NCBI GenBank assembly: GCA_035041965.1 | Contig: JAPYMA010001110.1 | Location: 1-64,000 of the forward strand | DNA from: Anisakis pegreffii | Lineage: Eukaryota > Nematoda > Chromadorea > Rhabditida > Anisakidae | Direction of reading: 5' to 3' | Length of the DNA: 64,000 nucleotides | Shown here: piece by piece, positions 1 through 13,500 of the stretch | Position numbering within the stretch: position 1 is the first letter of the stretch | Layout of the letters: the number at the start of each line of letters is the position of its first letter | The notes under the pieces: model-generated | Seen by the model: the letters and a program-made list of their open reading frames with translations, nothing else | Databases searched by the model: none | Told to the model about the DNA's origin: nothing | Program-made: the position numbers and the translations under genes

Positions 1-120
1 CATTTCATGATAACGAAAATAATTTCTTCGCATACTGACTGAACTCTCGAGGTTTTAAGTGACCTCGAAAATTGGTACTTTTTCGTTGCGAGATTACTTC
101 TCGATAGCCGATAAATATAC

Positions 121-2078
121 TGAAATCAAGCAATAACCGATGTAGTTCGATGGGTGCTGAATTGTTGTTGTCTTCCAGAAGTCCGTCGATGAATCGATCA
201 ACTGAATCGCGTATCGTTGTGAACAGCTGAAAAGTTGCATAGTATGTGCTCAGTGTTGACATCTGCCACACATGCTAGTTTCTGTCGACTTAATTTAGAC
301 TAATCAATTATCAGTTCTTCCCTTTCTTGAAACTCTAATTGTAACTGATATAGGGCAAGAATGTCACTGATAAGAACAAGACATTCATGATCGAATTAAT
401 TGTGCGACTGAAATTACATTTCTGAGATTTTGTGTCGAGAGAGCTGGTGATGTAACGGTACGAATTCGTTTCCATCGTTCACCTCTTGCTGCGAAAACGT
501 GAACTCCTCTTGATTTATCTGGGTCACCACTCGTGGGATCCGTCTGAATTCGAATTTCTTCGTGTTCTCACGCAACATACTTAACTTCATCTGATCTTAG
601 ATTGAAACACTTCCGAATGCACCGATTTCAATTTTCATCATAAACTGAATCAAGGTTCCTGCTATAAGAGGAAAGGAAATGAAAGGAAAATATTCCAAGA
701 TAAGCGCAAAACGTTCAATAACCATTCGAGAGTGGAAATAACGAAATTTCTTCAGGCAAATCTCCTGAATGAGATCGACATCTGATGTGACGATCGTGGG
801 GAATGCCCCTTGCATGATAGCATATGTTTTTCCATACTTCTGCCTCAATTCTTCGAATCGAAACGGTGTTCGTTCATCTTTCATCACATCCAAGTTTCCG
901 ATCAAAAAATTCGATGATGGCACAACAGGAAATCCACATTTCTTCAGAACATTCCGCATTTCAATCCTTCTAAAACATTTCCAAACTGAATGCTGAATGC
1001 TAAGCTTCACTTCAAAATCTCAATGTTACTTATATTTTCGATTCATTGCTATATTTTTGTCAATTTTCATGTTTGACATCCCAATATAATGCGTTGAACT
1101 AATGGAAAAAAACCCGCATCATAATTAATTTCTATCACAGCTGCGTCATGCGTCGAACTCATTAGGGTAGAACTAATAAAACAACGATAATGTCACAGCT
1201 GAGTTCTGCACTCTCACACCAATACCTCAATGTGCGTTCATAACTGGATAGATACTCCTGTGATAATTGTGCAACTACTAAATGAATAATTTTTAGTTCA
1301 GTGAGTTGTAGTATGCACTAATCTTTAATCACAATTTTATATTCGTAGAAGTGTACGGCGGTGATTCTAGACATGAGGAAGAATTTAATAATTTTAGACG
1401 ACTAGGAAATAAATTCACAGAAATTTCGTTTCTTCGAAATGACTGTTTCGAATCATCTCATGATGACAAAAATATTTCTGAAAATGCAGATTTACGTTCG
1501 CAATAAATTGGGAATCACTGATGGTGAGTAATGATGGATAAAAATGAATTCATTGAATGCAACGCACTTCCTTTGGAAATATTGTTAAATTTCTATGGGA
1601 GTGAGAATTATGTAATCCATCGATATGATGTAATTGTAATTGTTGACGAAAAGTGCTCTTTCATTGGCAGGAGTTTAAGGCAATTCACAAACCATACCAA
1701 TCATTCTCATAGTTACCGAGACTTACTCAACAGAATCATGCTATCTGTTTGCTAGTACGTATGCTCAGTATTTGGTACTAAATTTCCGGTCAGAGGTGAA
1801 AAAGAATCGCTCGTTCAATGAGAACAATTCGATACAAAAAAAGACAGAAATGATCCCATCCTCATTCAATCATCAAAAAACTACTGGGAATAAATAATTG
1901 ACACCTGAATTGCTTTATAGTTGTTAGAAATCAATTTCATCTCCAGATTAAGTTCTTTGCTGAAAACAGAAACAAACACAAAAACTGTATTTAAGCGGAG
2001 TGCAAACCTTTTCAGAAGTACAAAAAGAGTTGCAAAAATGAATACGAACAATAGAAGGGTCACAAGAACGAGTGACAT
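121..2078 (-). CDS. Cytochrome P450 (CYP3-clan, CYP13/CYP25-like), 5' half, runs off the left edge
   Basis: Four exons join in frame: 2078-2008, 969-723, 543-418 and 226-121. Residues 1-23 are a hydrophobic signal anchor (MSLVLVTLLLFVFIFATLFV), as expected for an ER-bound P450. Exon 2 carries the proline-rich hinge region (FPVVPSSNFLIGNL) and the FEELRQKYGKTYAIMQG segment. Exon 3 carries the helix C motif with the heme-propionate-contacting W and R (GERWKRIRTVTSPALS). Exon 4 carries a helix D-like segment (LFTTIRDSVDRFIDGLLE). The I-helix, ExxR and heme-cysteine regions would lie to the left of position 1. The family oxidises lipophilic substrates; this member's substrate is unknown. The start is chosen because the signal anchor splices to exon 2 with matching phase. 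The family call is secure; the subfamily is a guess from overall pattern. Confidence 0.85.
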
Positions 2079-3772
2079 TGGTGTGTCTGGATTGTGTTCA
2101 CACAGCTCGAATGAAAAAGATTTTCGAATGAAGTTATAAAATCGCTTGTGACACTGTCTAATTTCAGCAATGTAATTACTCGCCTACACGAATGCGTTTA
2201 ATTAATCAGCGACAACCGTAACGAATGGGACGAAGACAATGATTGACGCCCATAACGATCGGTTGATAGGGAATCGATTTCCTTTCTTTACTTCTGTGTG
2301 AGAAACACAGAGGTAAAGAAAGGAATTCGATGAGAGAAAAATAACTCATAAAGAAATTCGATGTGAGAAAAAGAATACCTGAAACATCAGTAGAGCCATC
2401 ATCACAGCAGCACCTACCTCATCAATGTTCATTTCCCAACATAAGTGTATGTTTGTTCGTTAATCTTCAGCTATTATTTGTTATCATTTTATTTGACAAC
2501 GGATTGACTATCGCGTAAATTTTTAAAAGTTGAACGGAACTGATAACGGTTTTAAAAATTTCCGGGCACTTTGGGTCGGCACAAATTTTTTGCAAAAATA
2601 ATAGATATGCAGAACACACGAATACTCAATCACTCGCTATGTACAGTCATCAATTTGATTAATACATTAATGATGACATTTGTTTCTAGTTAGCCAAATT
2701 GGACGATCTATTGGATGATTTACTTACTTGCTTACTCAGTCATCAGTGCTCAGTGGCAATAAAAACCTTTCTAGTTCCATCACGAGTACCACTGAGTACC
2801 GTTATTCGCGTCCAATTTTGACCGATCAGCATGCACAGCAGATCCCTCCATCTCTTCTTCGGCCTTCTCCTAATCCTCTTCAAAACCTTCCTAAATCTAA
2901 GCTTAGGCCTAAGACTAAGCCTAAGCTCAAGCCTCACCTAAGTCTAAGCCTGAACATAATCCTAATCCTACGCCTATGTCTAAACCTAAGATTAAGCCCA
3001 AGCCTAAGCTTATGCTAACTTACTTTAAAATTACAGACTCGACGTTTCTTTATGGTGTATTGAAGACATTATCGGGAATGTTCCATGATGAAGACACTCA
3101 TTCAAGCCAAAGATAAATTACGAGTGTCACAGTGAAGGATTACGGTCTCATGCTTGTGCTCATACCGGTGAACCATCTTATCGTTTAGTAGAAACCTCAC
3201 TGCGGTACGATAGAATCATCGGTTTGTTTAATGAGTATGCGAGCCCAGTGTGATCCTCAGCCTGTGCCCAAAATTAGGTATATTCTATCATAGATTTCAA
3301 TTCGACATCACTTCTGTGCTATTCAAAGAATATATTTCTCAGCACGATATTTGCAATGCGAACAATCAATCACTGCGTATCTGAACGAACGCGCGATTTC
3401 AAATTGCTTACATATCCTGTTACCTGTGCTTATTGATGAACCGAGTCGTAGAGATTTCACTTTTTTAATTATTAAATGTTGGAAAATGATCGGATCGTAT
3501 TTTCCGGTCCAAAATTTTCATGTCTTGATTAATATTGAGGTAAAAATTCGGCACTTATGCTGTTTAGTCCCTCTATGTCGTTTTGATTATACCAACCTGA
3601 AATGCAACATTACCAGCGTATGTTTCACAGTTCAGTTACTGGGAATTGCAAATATCAAGTGAAAGGATTGGGTACATTATGCTAAGTAATATTTTGTTGT
3701 ACAGTAGCTGACGAATGCACGAGGATTTATTAAAAAAAGGAAGCTGAACAACTCCGTTAACCGATCAGAAGA
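2079..3772. other. Intergenic region between the P450 and the TMEM126-like gene
   Basis: Probable shared upstream region of two divergent genes, about 1.7 kb long. Apart from the telomere-like hexamer tract at 2888-3011, no exon with credible splice sites or family similarity is seen. A 103-residue open frame on the + strand at 3351-3662 has no recognisable content. Confidence 0.6.
2888..3011. repeat. Degenerate interstitial TTAGGC-type telomeric repeats
   Basis: About 120 bases follow a six-base period of CCTAAG/TAAGCC, the complement of the nematode telomere unit TTAGGC. The tract contains CTTAGGCCTAAG and many one-base variants (CCTAAT, CCTACG, TCTAAG, ATTAAG). The C-rich strand is on +. 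The repeats are too diverged to be an active chromosome end and sit between two genes, so this is an internal remnant. Confidence 0.75.
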
Positions 3773-5473
3773 ATGAGCAAAGTGAACGTGCACGACCCGG
3801 TTGACCTGTGGAAGCGTGCCTCTATCGAAACAAGAGATGCGCTCAGCTCACCTAAACCTGCTTTGTCGAGAGGAAAGTCAGTATTTTGAGTTTGCTTATC
3901 ATCCGAGACCGATAGATTCTTCAATTGTTGTTTTCCATAATTTGTTTTTGCAGAATAAGTGAACATTTCTCTGGAGAACGGTCGGTGGTATGGACGAGTT
4001 TATCGCAGATGGCGCCGGCTGATCAAGCGAAGTTCATGAACAAATTAGTCTCATATTGGCCATACACTATGGAACGGCGTTCACTTATATGGCCGTTGCA
4101 TGTTGGAATTATGACAAATTCAATCACGTCGAGTATTATTGGTTGGTTTTTTGAAGTGTTTTTCACGCATTCTCAATTTTTTGCGACTCCACATACACAG
4201 CACAGCGTTTTATCTATATGTTGTTCCATTACATAGCATAGTTGTAAACAAGCACCTTTCAGCAACAAGAATCAGTTCGGAAATGTTTCTGTTGAAAGCC
4301 GATACACCATTTTTGGATGGTGTACGACAGTGTCCAAAATCGCCGTTGTTTTTCGGTGTTTACACGTCCGGTGTTATTTTGTATATATTTCACCAAATGT
4401 TCATTTTCAACGAAATTTACAAGTATGCTTTTCGTCTTCCTTTTAATTGTCAACTACAGTAAAACAAACAACCAGATTTTGATATTGTATTTGAAATGTG
4501 CGTTTGGAGCAAGTGGAAAAATTTTGCATAACTGAACAGAAAAATCATTTCTTTTAAAAATTGTTCGCTCATGATATACCTAAGAAACATTTCTTGATGA
4601 TGTGATGATCGATGTTCATTTGATGTTCTCTCCATGATTGATTTGAGTACTCGTAGTTTATTATGTGAGATTGCTTCAACCTCACGCCATAGTTACGATT
4701 TGCTCGGAATTTATTTTAAATCGCAAATATTTTAGGGAAAATAGGCCATGTTCATCGTGCATTCTATCTCAAAGTATTTTTAATTCGTTACTGTCGGGTA
4801 TCGCGGTCCCTATGTTCACACTTCCATATCTGTCTTATTACGTGGTATGACTTGAAAGTTAATTCTTCCTTTGGGATGTTTGCTATTCTTTTTTGTTTGT
4901 TTTACATCCGATTGTTGTCGAAGTCTCATTTGTACACGACGAATCAAATTTACTTTTCAGCTGTTGAATCGAAAGACCGAAAAATATCCTCGTATCGGGT
5001 CATACATTGATTTTTTGGCACTCAGCTGGGAAGGGTCGCGTGCCGTTTGGAGGATTCTTCCTCACTTAATGGCCTTCCAAGTATTGGTCGCTGCAGTTGG
5101 TAGTTACTGTACTCTTTGGGGTCGGAATAAGTTAGTTCGTGTTTATTCGTTATATTTTTCTTATTCTTGATGAAGTAGTTTAAAAGAAGAATACGGCGTA
5201 ATATTTGTACTGTTCTTATGAGTTCATTTCTGAGGGTAGTTAAATGAAATCAGATATGTGCTACCATTTTCCAAATGAATGTATTCTTAATTATGATCAT
5301 TCGAATAAATCAGGATATTCGATTCTATGGATGCGGATCCGGATTTGGTGCGTGAGACGATGATCAGAGCACAGGATAAACTGCCACTGAAGGAACGATT
5401 CGAACGTTTCATCATGAGGATTCCCATTTTCGGAAGATTGGTTAACGACAACGAGGACGTTCCCGACAAATAA
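3773..5473 (+). CDS. TMEM126-like mitochondrial/ER membrane protein, complete, 296 aa
   Basis: Six exons join in phase: 3773-3876, 3954-4141, 4263-4422, 4736-4844, 4961-5130 and 5314-5473 (TAA). The protein has a hydrophilic N-terminus of about 65 residues. Hydrophobic segments lie near residues 125-147, 162-187 and 218-240. A Cys pair (CSSC, 156-159) sits just before the second segment, followed by a charged C-terminal tail. This layout, with a membrane-helix pair flanking a Cys-x-x-Cys, resembles the TMEM126 family, whose vertebrate members act in complex I assembly. I infer that function from the fold pattern only. The protein is longer than vertebrate TMEM126 (about 195 aa) because of its N- and C-terminal extensions. 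The start is the first ATG of exon 1. The exon structure is solid; the family name is moderate. Confidence 0.7.
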
Positions 5474-6565
5474 ACTTGTTGTGCCGAATTTCTGCTGAGC
5501 ATTAGATCTGTGCTAGTTTAGGAAATGAATCGACCAGTCATTATCTTGTTTTTATCAGATTGAAACATTTATGGTGCCAAATGCGATAGATGGTGAATGT
5601 CTTGAAAGAATTTTTAATTTTCGAAAAATTCATTTGTCTCAGAATCTTGGAATCTTTCTTACGTGGGAAAAATTTCCCTAATCAGACCTCACTAAAACTT
5701 GACGTCCGTCATTATTTTCATTCCTGGGATCCAAGTCTTTATGCAACAAGGATGAATGCCCATGTTTCATGTTGGCATCGTTGTGTACAGTCGAACGGTT
5801 TTTATTTTGAATAAAAATGTTGATTTTGAACCAAATTATGAAACCTTGAAATTTTGGGTCTAACTGACTCCGAGCTTTCTGCCATACCTGATAGATAAGT
5901 TTTGAACATTCCAAAGAACAATTACACAATTACTAAACACATTACAATTAGTGATCACTAGCGCAATATCATAACAACACACCATCAGTGAAAAGTATCA
6001 AAAAATGAAATGTAAAATGGATTGGATGAGTATTTTGAATAGTTTGAAATTTGAATAGTGAATGTAACTGAAAGTTCATGTGAACAGCAAAATTAATAAT
6101 AAAACAAGGGTCGCTTTAACGAAATATTTAACAGAATCATGAGGCAAATGCTTCAGTGATAAATCGAACATCAAATTTGTATCGTCTTCTAAGCGAATAA
6201 GTATCTGAACTCATGGACCAGCGAGTGAACTTCGTCCACCGGCTGGCTTAGTGTCATCCAATGATTTTGGTTCACATTCATAAAGACTATAACTGAACAC
6301 TGTTCCCTGTAACTTAATGCATTTGAGGACATTCACTGAAAACAATTTGAAATTTTTGAGGCGCATATCATCTCGGAAAATAGAAGTATTCCATTAAAAG
6401 ATGTGCTTGTTTGAAATTTCCATCTTTCGATGTATTAAATTTGCATTTCATTTTATGAAGTTTGCCATTCAGACTTTCAGCTCGCTATACTCAAAATTAT
6501 AACCGTGTATCGTAAACATAACACCAAAAAATGCTTACTGGTTTCAAAGAGTAAAAAAAACAAAC
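5474..6565. other. 3' region between convergent genes
   Basis: Sits between the stop of the + strand TMEM126-like gene and the last recognised exon of the - strand PP1-like gene. An AATAAA hexamer at 5810-5815 is a plausible polyadenylation signal for the TMEM126-like gene. A short last coding exon of the PP1-like gene should lie between about 6450 and 6560 but could not be placed with confidence. Confidence 0.5.
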
Positions 6566-9500
6566 CTTTTCGCATGACTCATCAAGTACCAATGCTGCAG
6601 CCGCATTATTGAAACTGTCAAGAAATGATACCGCTGACCAAATTATCATCAGACGTGGTGATACGTTCAGGATACCATCATATACCTGAATAGCTTCTCA
6701 GTTGATGCTGACTGAATTGCAGTTGCAGATTGATAGAATAGTGCTAAAGTATGCATCGTGTTTTGTGTTAATTTCTATACTAGAATACTGCACACCCGGG
6801 TAGCGACGGTGATGATTACCGAATCGCTTCGTAAGAGCTTGTGATGGAAATCTTTGCCATAACGAGAGATCATTTGATTTAGATCTAATGAGGAATGAAC
6901 TAAAGTGAAATTAAAAAGATCAGTGCGATAACTCAAAGGAATGAAGAAGAACAAACTGACTAGCTGCCGACTTCTGATTATCATGCGAAATGAATTTTTT
7001 AGGCAGAAATCTTCAATCTGTATGTCATTGAAATGTGGTACATTATCCTTGGATTCATTTTCATCACCATTACTATCATAACAACTCCAAAGTAGTTCCT
7101 CAAAAAAGACTCATTCGCAGTTGATACCTAATAATCGTTGATCACCATTTGCAATCAAAGGTTTCTTAAGCTCATCTTGAATTTTTTCCATTGATGGACG
7201 ATACTTTCCGTTGTTTTAAAAAACCACATGAAGCATTTAAAATTGGTTTTTATATCCATATCAAGCTTTGCAATACTTGGCTCCAGAAATGCACATAGAT
7301 ATGAAATAGTCCTTTCACTGCATGGTTTAGAACCATTCGGTCTGGTCAAACCTTGGTTATGGCAAGTTCTTTCGGCAAAACAGGTGGTCGTTGAATGTTT
7401 CTGAGTGTTTTGATGCCATAAATGAGGGTGTACTGTCCAATGCCTCCGTGACAGCAGAATAGACGATTGTCAACTGATGCAGCCAATGGAAACAGACCAA
7501 AAATACGTTCACACGATAACCATATCAACACAGTTGTCATTAGATTCCGTACGGCTAAACCTTCGATAAAGAAATGCGCCTGTAATATTGATTTATATTT
7601 GCATCTGAAATGTTGAAGGTTTTAAATCGTCGCTCTGGTTACATTAAAGTAATCCGCAACGAACATTTGTGTTATATGTCAGTTCTTTGACGGTAACAAT
7701 ATTTAATTATTTTATAATAGTAATGATTACCTACACACTACCCTAAAAATAAAAACGCAAGTCAATTCATTGCTTGACCCTAAATTGGTTTCCTTATCCT
7801 CAAAACGAGTCAACTAATTGAAAGCGCAGTCATTACTAAACTAAATCAAGAAAGCAGTTGCAAATCAAACTTTTGCATTTTCACATTCTTCCATATTTCC
7901 TCTGAGGAGGAAAATTTTCCTCGGATATCGAATCTTCAAAGCCAACAATAAGAACAAACATTCATGCGATGCAAATCCATTACCTTAATGGATCAATCAG
8001 TAATAAAAACGCTTCAATACATAATTCCTCTGAATTACGTTCTGAATTACCTAATGCTGAAATACCTAATTCAGTTTGTCATAAGCATCATTTTTTGCTG
8101 ACAATTCCTAGTTCAGCGAAGTTTCATTTCCAACTTGACATGTTCTTTTCTTTTGATCAATGCATCAGGAAGTGTCTCAACGAGGAATACTCTTCTCTGG
8201 TGGGAGCTGGTTGATTCTTTATGCTTCATCAGGATGAAAATAGAGTCGGAGGTAAAAATCTATTGTAAATCAGATGGCGAGTCCGTTAAGGTCATGCCAA
8301 CTAATTTACAGTTTTGTGCTCTTATCATGGCTCTTCGACGACCCGAAATCAGCAATGTTCTCTGTAGTATTGCAGCTTTAGACGATCACTGTTTGTCGAT
8401 TTCGATCACTGTTTGTCGATTTCATCATGGAATTCAATGTGATCATCAGAGACAAGTGAGCTGAACCTGAATAATTGCCGAGAAGTAAGAATCGTTGATT
8501 TGATAATTTTGAGGTGAGTGAAAAGAGTGTCAGCAGTGAATCACCATGTCCCTGTATATCGCCAATTATTGTTAAGGGACCCTGTAACATATGAATTATA
8601 TGAGCTCATTTTAAAGCGTTCCAAAACGGAACATATTCACCTGTTGAATCGCAATAATACATTATGAGGTTTCATGAAATATTTCAATTTCACTGCATGT
8701 TGCTAGTGTTTGCAGAATCCCAATCGTCTTTCGATCCTGGGTTCGGAATTAAAATTCGGAATCGTTTTTTAATCTGGTAGTCCCGGAACTGAAAACCGAT
8801 AGCCCCAGAATTGATCACAAACAGAAGGCAAAATAACGGTAATGATGAAGATGAAGCGGGAGTGATAACATTTAAAAAATTCATTCACTGTTTGCTTAAA
8901 AACGAAATTTGATATGGCGCTATTATGAAATGATTTAAAACCGGGCTTCTTGAGTACATGAATCCCGAAATCAGGATCGAGATTCAAAAGCCGAGATGCT
9001 GGGATCCGGTGTAAACATTACTCATTACTCACCAGTTCTCAACAAGAATTGTGGCATCGTAATTGTAATTTGTTACTTTTTCCGTTAGATAGAAATACAA
9101 ATACCCCATGCAATGGCACTATTCAATACCACTTAAAGCAATACTACTTAATAAAAGAAGTCCACATAATTGTGAGTTCAGCTGATTTTGTTGTTTCATT
9201 TGGCATATACTCTGAGTACGAAATATTTTAGCAATATTGCTCAAGAAAGCTGAACTGGTGTTTAGATGTAGCGATGCCTTCAGTACCATGCTCAAATCTG
9301 CCGTTTTAGTTCCATGCTTCGAAAGTCTGCTAACATAGCTGAATTCGGCAGTAAATTAGTTTTGAATTCGTGATCGATGATCAACCTGAAGATCCAGAAC
9401 AGTTGGCTCTTGTTCCAAAACTCTTTCTGCTTTATCGAGAACCGCAAGAAGCTGAAAATTGCGTTTGTTTAGATTATCGGATCTTATGTCTACTCCAGTG

Positions 9501-10517
9501 GTCGTTTTTTTCAGATTGAAGAAAATTTTGCAGCAAAAGTCTTACGAAGCTTCAATCTGTTGAAAATTCTGCTTGAATGATGTTCGACAGTACAACTTTT
9601 CATCGATTTCAACAATTTCAAGGAATATTCCACTCTAATTTCAGCAACGGACAGTGGGAAAGCATTCCCTCTCCTACTTGTTAGTACAACCGAAAGTAAT
9701 ATGACCGTATGGTTGTTGTAATGGATCATTTTGCTGAACAAAAGCAGAATGTTTAAATGACCCCTTCGTAGATGTTTGGATGTTAGAAAGAAGACATAAT
9801 GAGAATAATAAACAAGAATATTGATTAACATGCATTATTGGTTTATTGCGGACAGATGGACGTTGCGATGACCGAGAGGAGGATAGTGCTAAGGAAAGGT
9901 TGCGTGATGAGCTGATACACTACTCATCTCGATAATCAGTGAATATCTCATGAGAATAGTTGTCAAAAGAAGATACTATATACGCACTCATTCAGTTGAG
10001 AATGACATAATTAAACAATTCACAACGCAGTGCTCGCTCTCACACAAGTAACATTAATATCAATGATACATCTAGAAATAATTCATTAAGCGAACAAAAG
10101 CGCTAGAACTTCATTAAGAAGTATGACCTCAGCTTTAAAATATTTTTCGGTTGTATGTAAATCAGTAACAGAACTGCTTTGTGAAAATGCACACACTGAT
10201 TAGCGGAATCTCAACTACAATACGAAAATGCAATGAAAGTCTACATTTTCCATTTGTTAAACTAATCACTTTCACATCATAAAATCCAGCTAAATTAATC
10301 TCGTTAATTCCGGATGTGTACCAAGTAACTAACGAACATATTTCGCTTCATACGTTGGAGGTATTTCATCAGAATTATCGAGTATGTATGACCAAATATT
10401 ACGTATCAAGACATCCACATCACTGCCATTCCCTGTCATATTCGCTGTAAGATTCACTGTTTTTGGTGCTGTGTTTTCCTCGTCATTTTGCGTCATTTCA
10501 TTCTTAAATTGCATCAT
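6566..10517 (-). CDS. PP1-type serine/threonine phosphatase relative lacking catalytic residues (probable pseudophosphatase)
   Basis: Seven exons join with matching phase: 10517-10338, 9451-9386, 8581-8467, 7983-7871, 7579-7352, 7098-6961 and 6685-6566. They give 320 residues collinear with PP1 (about 330 aa). Landmarks in order are GPLTIIGDIQGHGDSLL (83-99), LLLGNYSGNG (114-123), ALKIRYPRKIFLLRGNMEE (135-153), RLFCCHGGIG (197-206), ELLWSCYD (235-242), FCLKNSFRMIIRSRQL (265-280) and RLMIIWSAVSFLDSFNNA (291-308). Compared with PP1, metal ligands H66, D92 and H248 are Q92, N118 and R278. H125 is M151, and D95 and R96 are G121 and N122. The SAPNYC loop is SAVSFL. D64, N124 and H173 equivalents remain. 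The frame is open throughout, so decay is recent or the protein works without catalysis. A short 3' exon is probably missing from this model. One acceptor (exon 6) is TTTTTTGAG. Confidence 0.8.
8383..8422. repeat. Exact tandem duplication of a 20-bp unit
   Basis: The unit CGATCACTGTTTGTCGATTT occurs twice with no spacer, inside the third intron of the PP1-like gene. It looks like a recent slippage duplication. Confidence 0.9.
8821..9010. repeat. Dispersed repeat, copy A
   Basis: Shares ordered blocks with 38941-39254: GAAGCxGGAGTGATxACATT, then TGGCGCxATT, then ATCCCG followed by GAxATTCAAAAGxC. Inverted arms near 8733-8753 and 8960-8985 (CGATCCTGxxTTCGG) suggest a non-autonomous DNA element with subterminal inverted repeats. 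It lies in intron 2 of the PP1-like gene. Confidence 0.5.
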
Positions 10518-13500
10518 TAGAGTGTTCTGAGTAGAAATGTTATCAACGTAAAATTTCAGTCAATTTAATGAAAATGAATGAAACTAAATAATTGAATGTA
10601 ATAAAATTTTCTTCGAAATAATGAGCTTTCAATTTTGCATTTGTATTCTTTCGAAATATCAATGATGTTTCGAAAACTTTCAGGTCTAAATCGAACCTAT
10701 TCAACTGAGAGAAATTGTGCGTAGCACATAGATGCATCCCCAAAAAGATGCTTCATTTTGAAGAATTTTATAGTGAATGACTCAAATATTAATGCTTCTT
10801 CTCTTCATGAATATAAATTGAATGAACTATTCAATGTAGAGTGAAAAACAAAAGTATCTCATCAAATTAACTAATTTATTGCAGAAATACATCCATTCAT
10901 TGCTCGTAAATTGAAGATAGCATTTGGTGTTTTTAGCATTCAAAAAGATTTGCTAATCGACATCCAAAAAACAATTACGCCGATGTACGGTAGCTTAAAT
11001 ACCATTGAGAAGTGTGTATGCTCATCAAACCAAGAGCATCGCATTTTTATGATGCTTTAAGGAAAGCATTCAAGAGACAACTTTTTCTGACCGCAAATAA
11101 TAATGGTCTCTTTTAGTGATCTTGCTTGTGGTCAATAAAATCAGTTTGGCAATTCGGATCTAACAGAATTGTACCGTAACCGAGTAAACCGAGATTGTTC
11201 GATGATCATGATGAAACTTAGTACCAATTTTCGATCAAAAAATTTTCCCGAAACCACTGATTCAGTCAATTCGTGGGATCTTGTGAATATAAGCAAACTG
11301 AAGTGTTCCATATTGTTCAATCATTTCAAAAGACAAACAGACTTTGGATGACTAGTAGGATTGTTTACCGCATCGCCTAAATTGGTGGCAATTTAATGAA
11401 TGTACTTTTTGATGATTGCTGTATACGGTAGCTTCATTGGAACAATTTCGCATCTGAATGAATTAATTTCCTCTCAAAGATAATCGGATCTGATGAAATC
11501 GCCATCCAACTCACTTCTTGTAATTTACTGGTTCCTTCGTTTGGGATCATTCTCTCTCAGATTTGAAACGTAACAAACAATCCGAAGAAAATTCCTTTCG
11601 AACAATGATGCTTCATTGCTATTGATCACTCTCAAAATTAAGTCAAAAATTATGCGATATTCAAATTTCGCTCATTTCTAATCCAAAGTTGCAAACTTTC
11701 TTTACTATTACCGAACACATTCTGCAAAGTAGAAATGAAATTGTGCAAGTGCTCCATATCTTTTTGTTGTGAACATTAATTTTTCGTTTGTTCAATCCGT
11801 TCAATGGTTCTACACAAGTGGTCAACATTAATTACTCAAAATAATGCGCCATCCATCTCAAAAAAAAAACTTTTTGAAGAAAAACTCGCTAGTCTTACAA
11901 AATCATATCACGTTGCATATGGTAAGTTTCATGAAGGAAATGCTTCTCGATGAGGAACTCGGCGCTTTGTACAGCAATATCGATGACTAAAGTCATCGAT
12001 TAGAAGACGCCTTTATTGCATGGAAATAATTTAAAAGCTCGTCCCTCAACGAATGATGAACTATATGATCTTATGGCAATTAAAATGTCGGATGTTGTAA
12101 AGAATATGTGAAATTCCGTGAACTGTTAGAGATGATAGCATTGTCCCAAATAGACTGAACACATAAGCCAATCGCGAGCTAAATGATTCATTCACGATCA
12201 GATATATTTATGCATAAGTGTACTTTTTTGCTGAACGCAGTCGATATTTGCAGACAACAATATTGGATTAATTGGCTCTTAGCAACTTTATCTTGGTGTC
12301 TCATCATTAACGTTCGGGGTATACCCTCGGGAAATTTACCGTAATGAACCAAAATTGAAAATCGTATTCGACCTATTAAAGTGCTTTCATTCTATTATAG
12401 TGAAAGAGTTCATATTTGGTTATTGTAGAAAAGAAGACGCTACCTTAACTAAAATTTCACTCTTATGGAGGATGACTTCATGAAAGGTGCAGGTGTATAT
12501 ATCGCATTCTTGGTGATGAAAATGTTGAAATAAAAATACCACAATGATGTTTCATGATAATTTAAACTTGCTTGATTATGGCACTTCTCAGTGCATGTCA
12601 TTCGGAATTTCCTGTACAGAAAACAGCAAAAGATTAGTTCGAGAGTCGCCAGTTGCTTGGTAACAATGATTGTAAACTTAATCGCAAATCAGCCAAAAGA
12701 ACAAACATGGCTTGCGCAATTATTCTTTGGAAATTTTATACTTGTAGGATAAGCGAGAATTCTTATTGGTGATGATACCGTTGGTACTTGAAAGCCAAAC
12801 GATCAAATATGCCCAGTTTTCCCCCAAAAAATAAGTTTCCAAAGAAACTGATCGTTTAAGTGCATCTCAAAACAGCATTTATACACTTCACGAAGATGTG
12901 CCTGCTTAGTAAGTACATGTGCTTTGTGTGGAAAATGAAAAGATGCTGCTTTAATGAACTTGTTGATTCAGTTTTATAACAAAATACGAAGATATGGAAC
13001 GGTGAATGAGGTATAATCAACAGAAAAACTCTCATGTTGATGATTTCAAGTTTTTTTTCCCGTTCACATTGCGTACTTGGGAATTTGGTGATGATCAGAA
13101 AGAAGCAATTCACAAATTGGTGCAGTGATGTCATATTGTAAAAAATTACTTTTGCTGGACCAGATGGTGCACCGATGGTATTCACAAATTGTTTATTTGC
13201 TCTTCTGTCGAAAGCAGCACATTCAAATGGCACTGAATGAATTTAATATTAGTGTTAATAGGAAGTACATAAGCACACAAGTATAGTTCACTTTCTTTAT
13301 CTGTTTATAAGACAGCGCATAGTCCGCGGATCACATCCGAACAAATTGGTACATTACGAAAAGACGTATTCCATATGGCCAATGTTTTCGATCGTGTTCA
13401 TTACGATTATACGATCGATTAAGGCTCTGAAATTTATCGTGTCGACGATGACTGTTTTCCTCATAATCATGTTATTGCTGCAATATGGATCATATTGAAG

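Noticed and set aside
6566..10517. Calling the PP1-like locus a plain pseudogene
   Set aside because: No frameshift or internal stop is seen in any of seven exons and all junctions keep phase, so the coding call is kept and the catalytic loss is reported separately.
11850..12130. Short coding-like patches (KLFEEKLASLTKSYHVAYG; MKEMLLDEELGALYSNIDD)
   Set aside because: The patches are in different frames with stops between them and match no family I recognise; at best eroded coding sequence.
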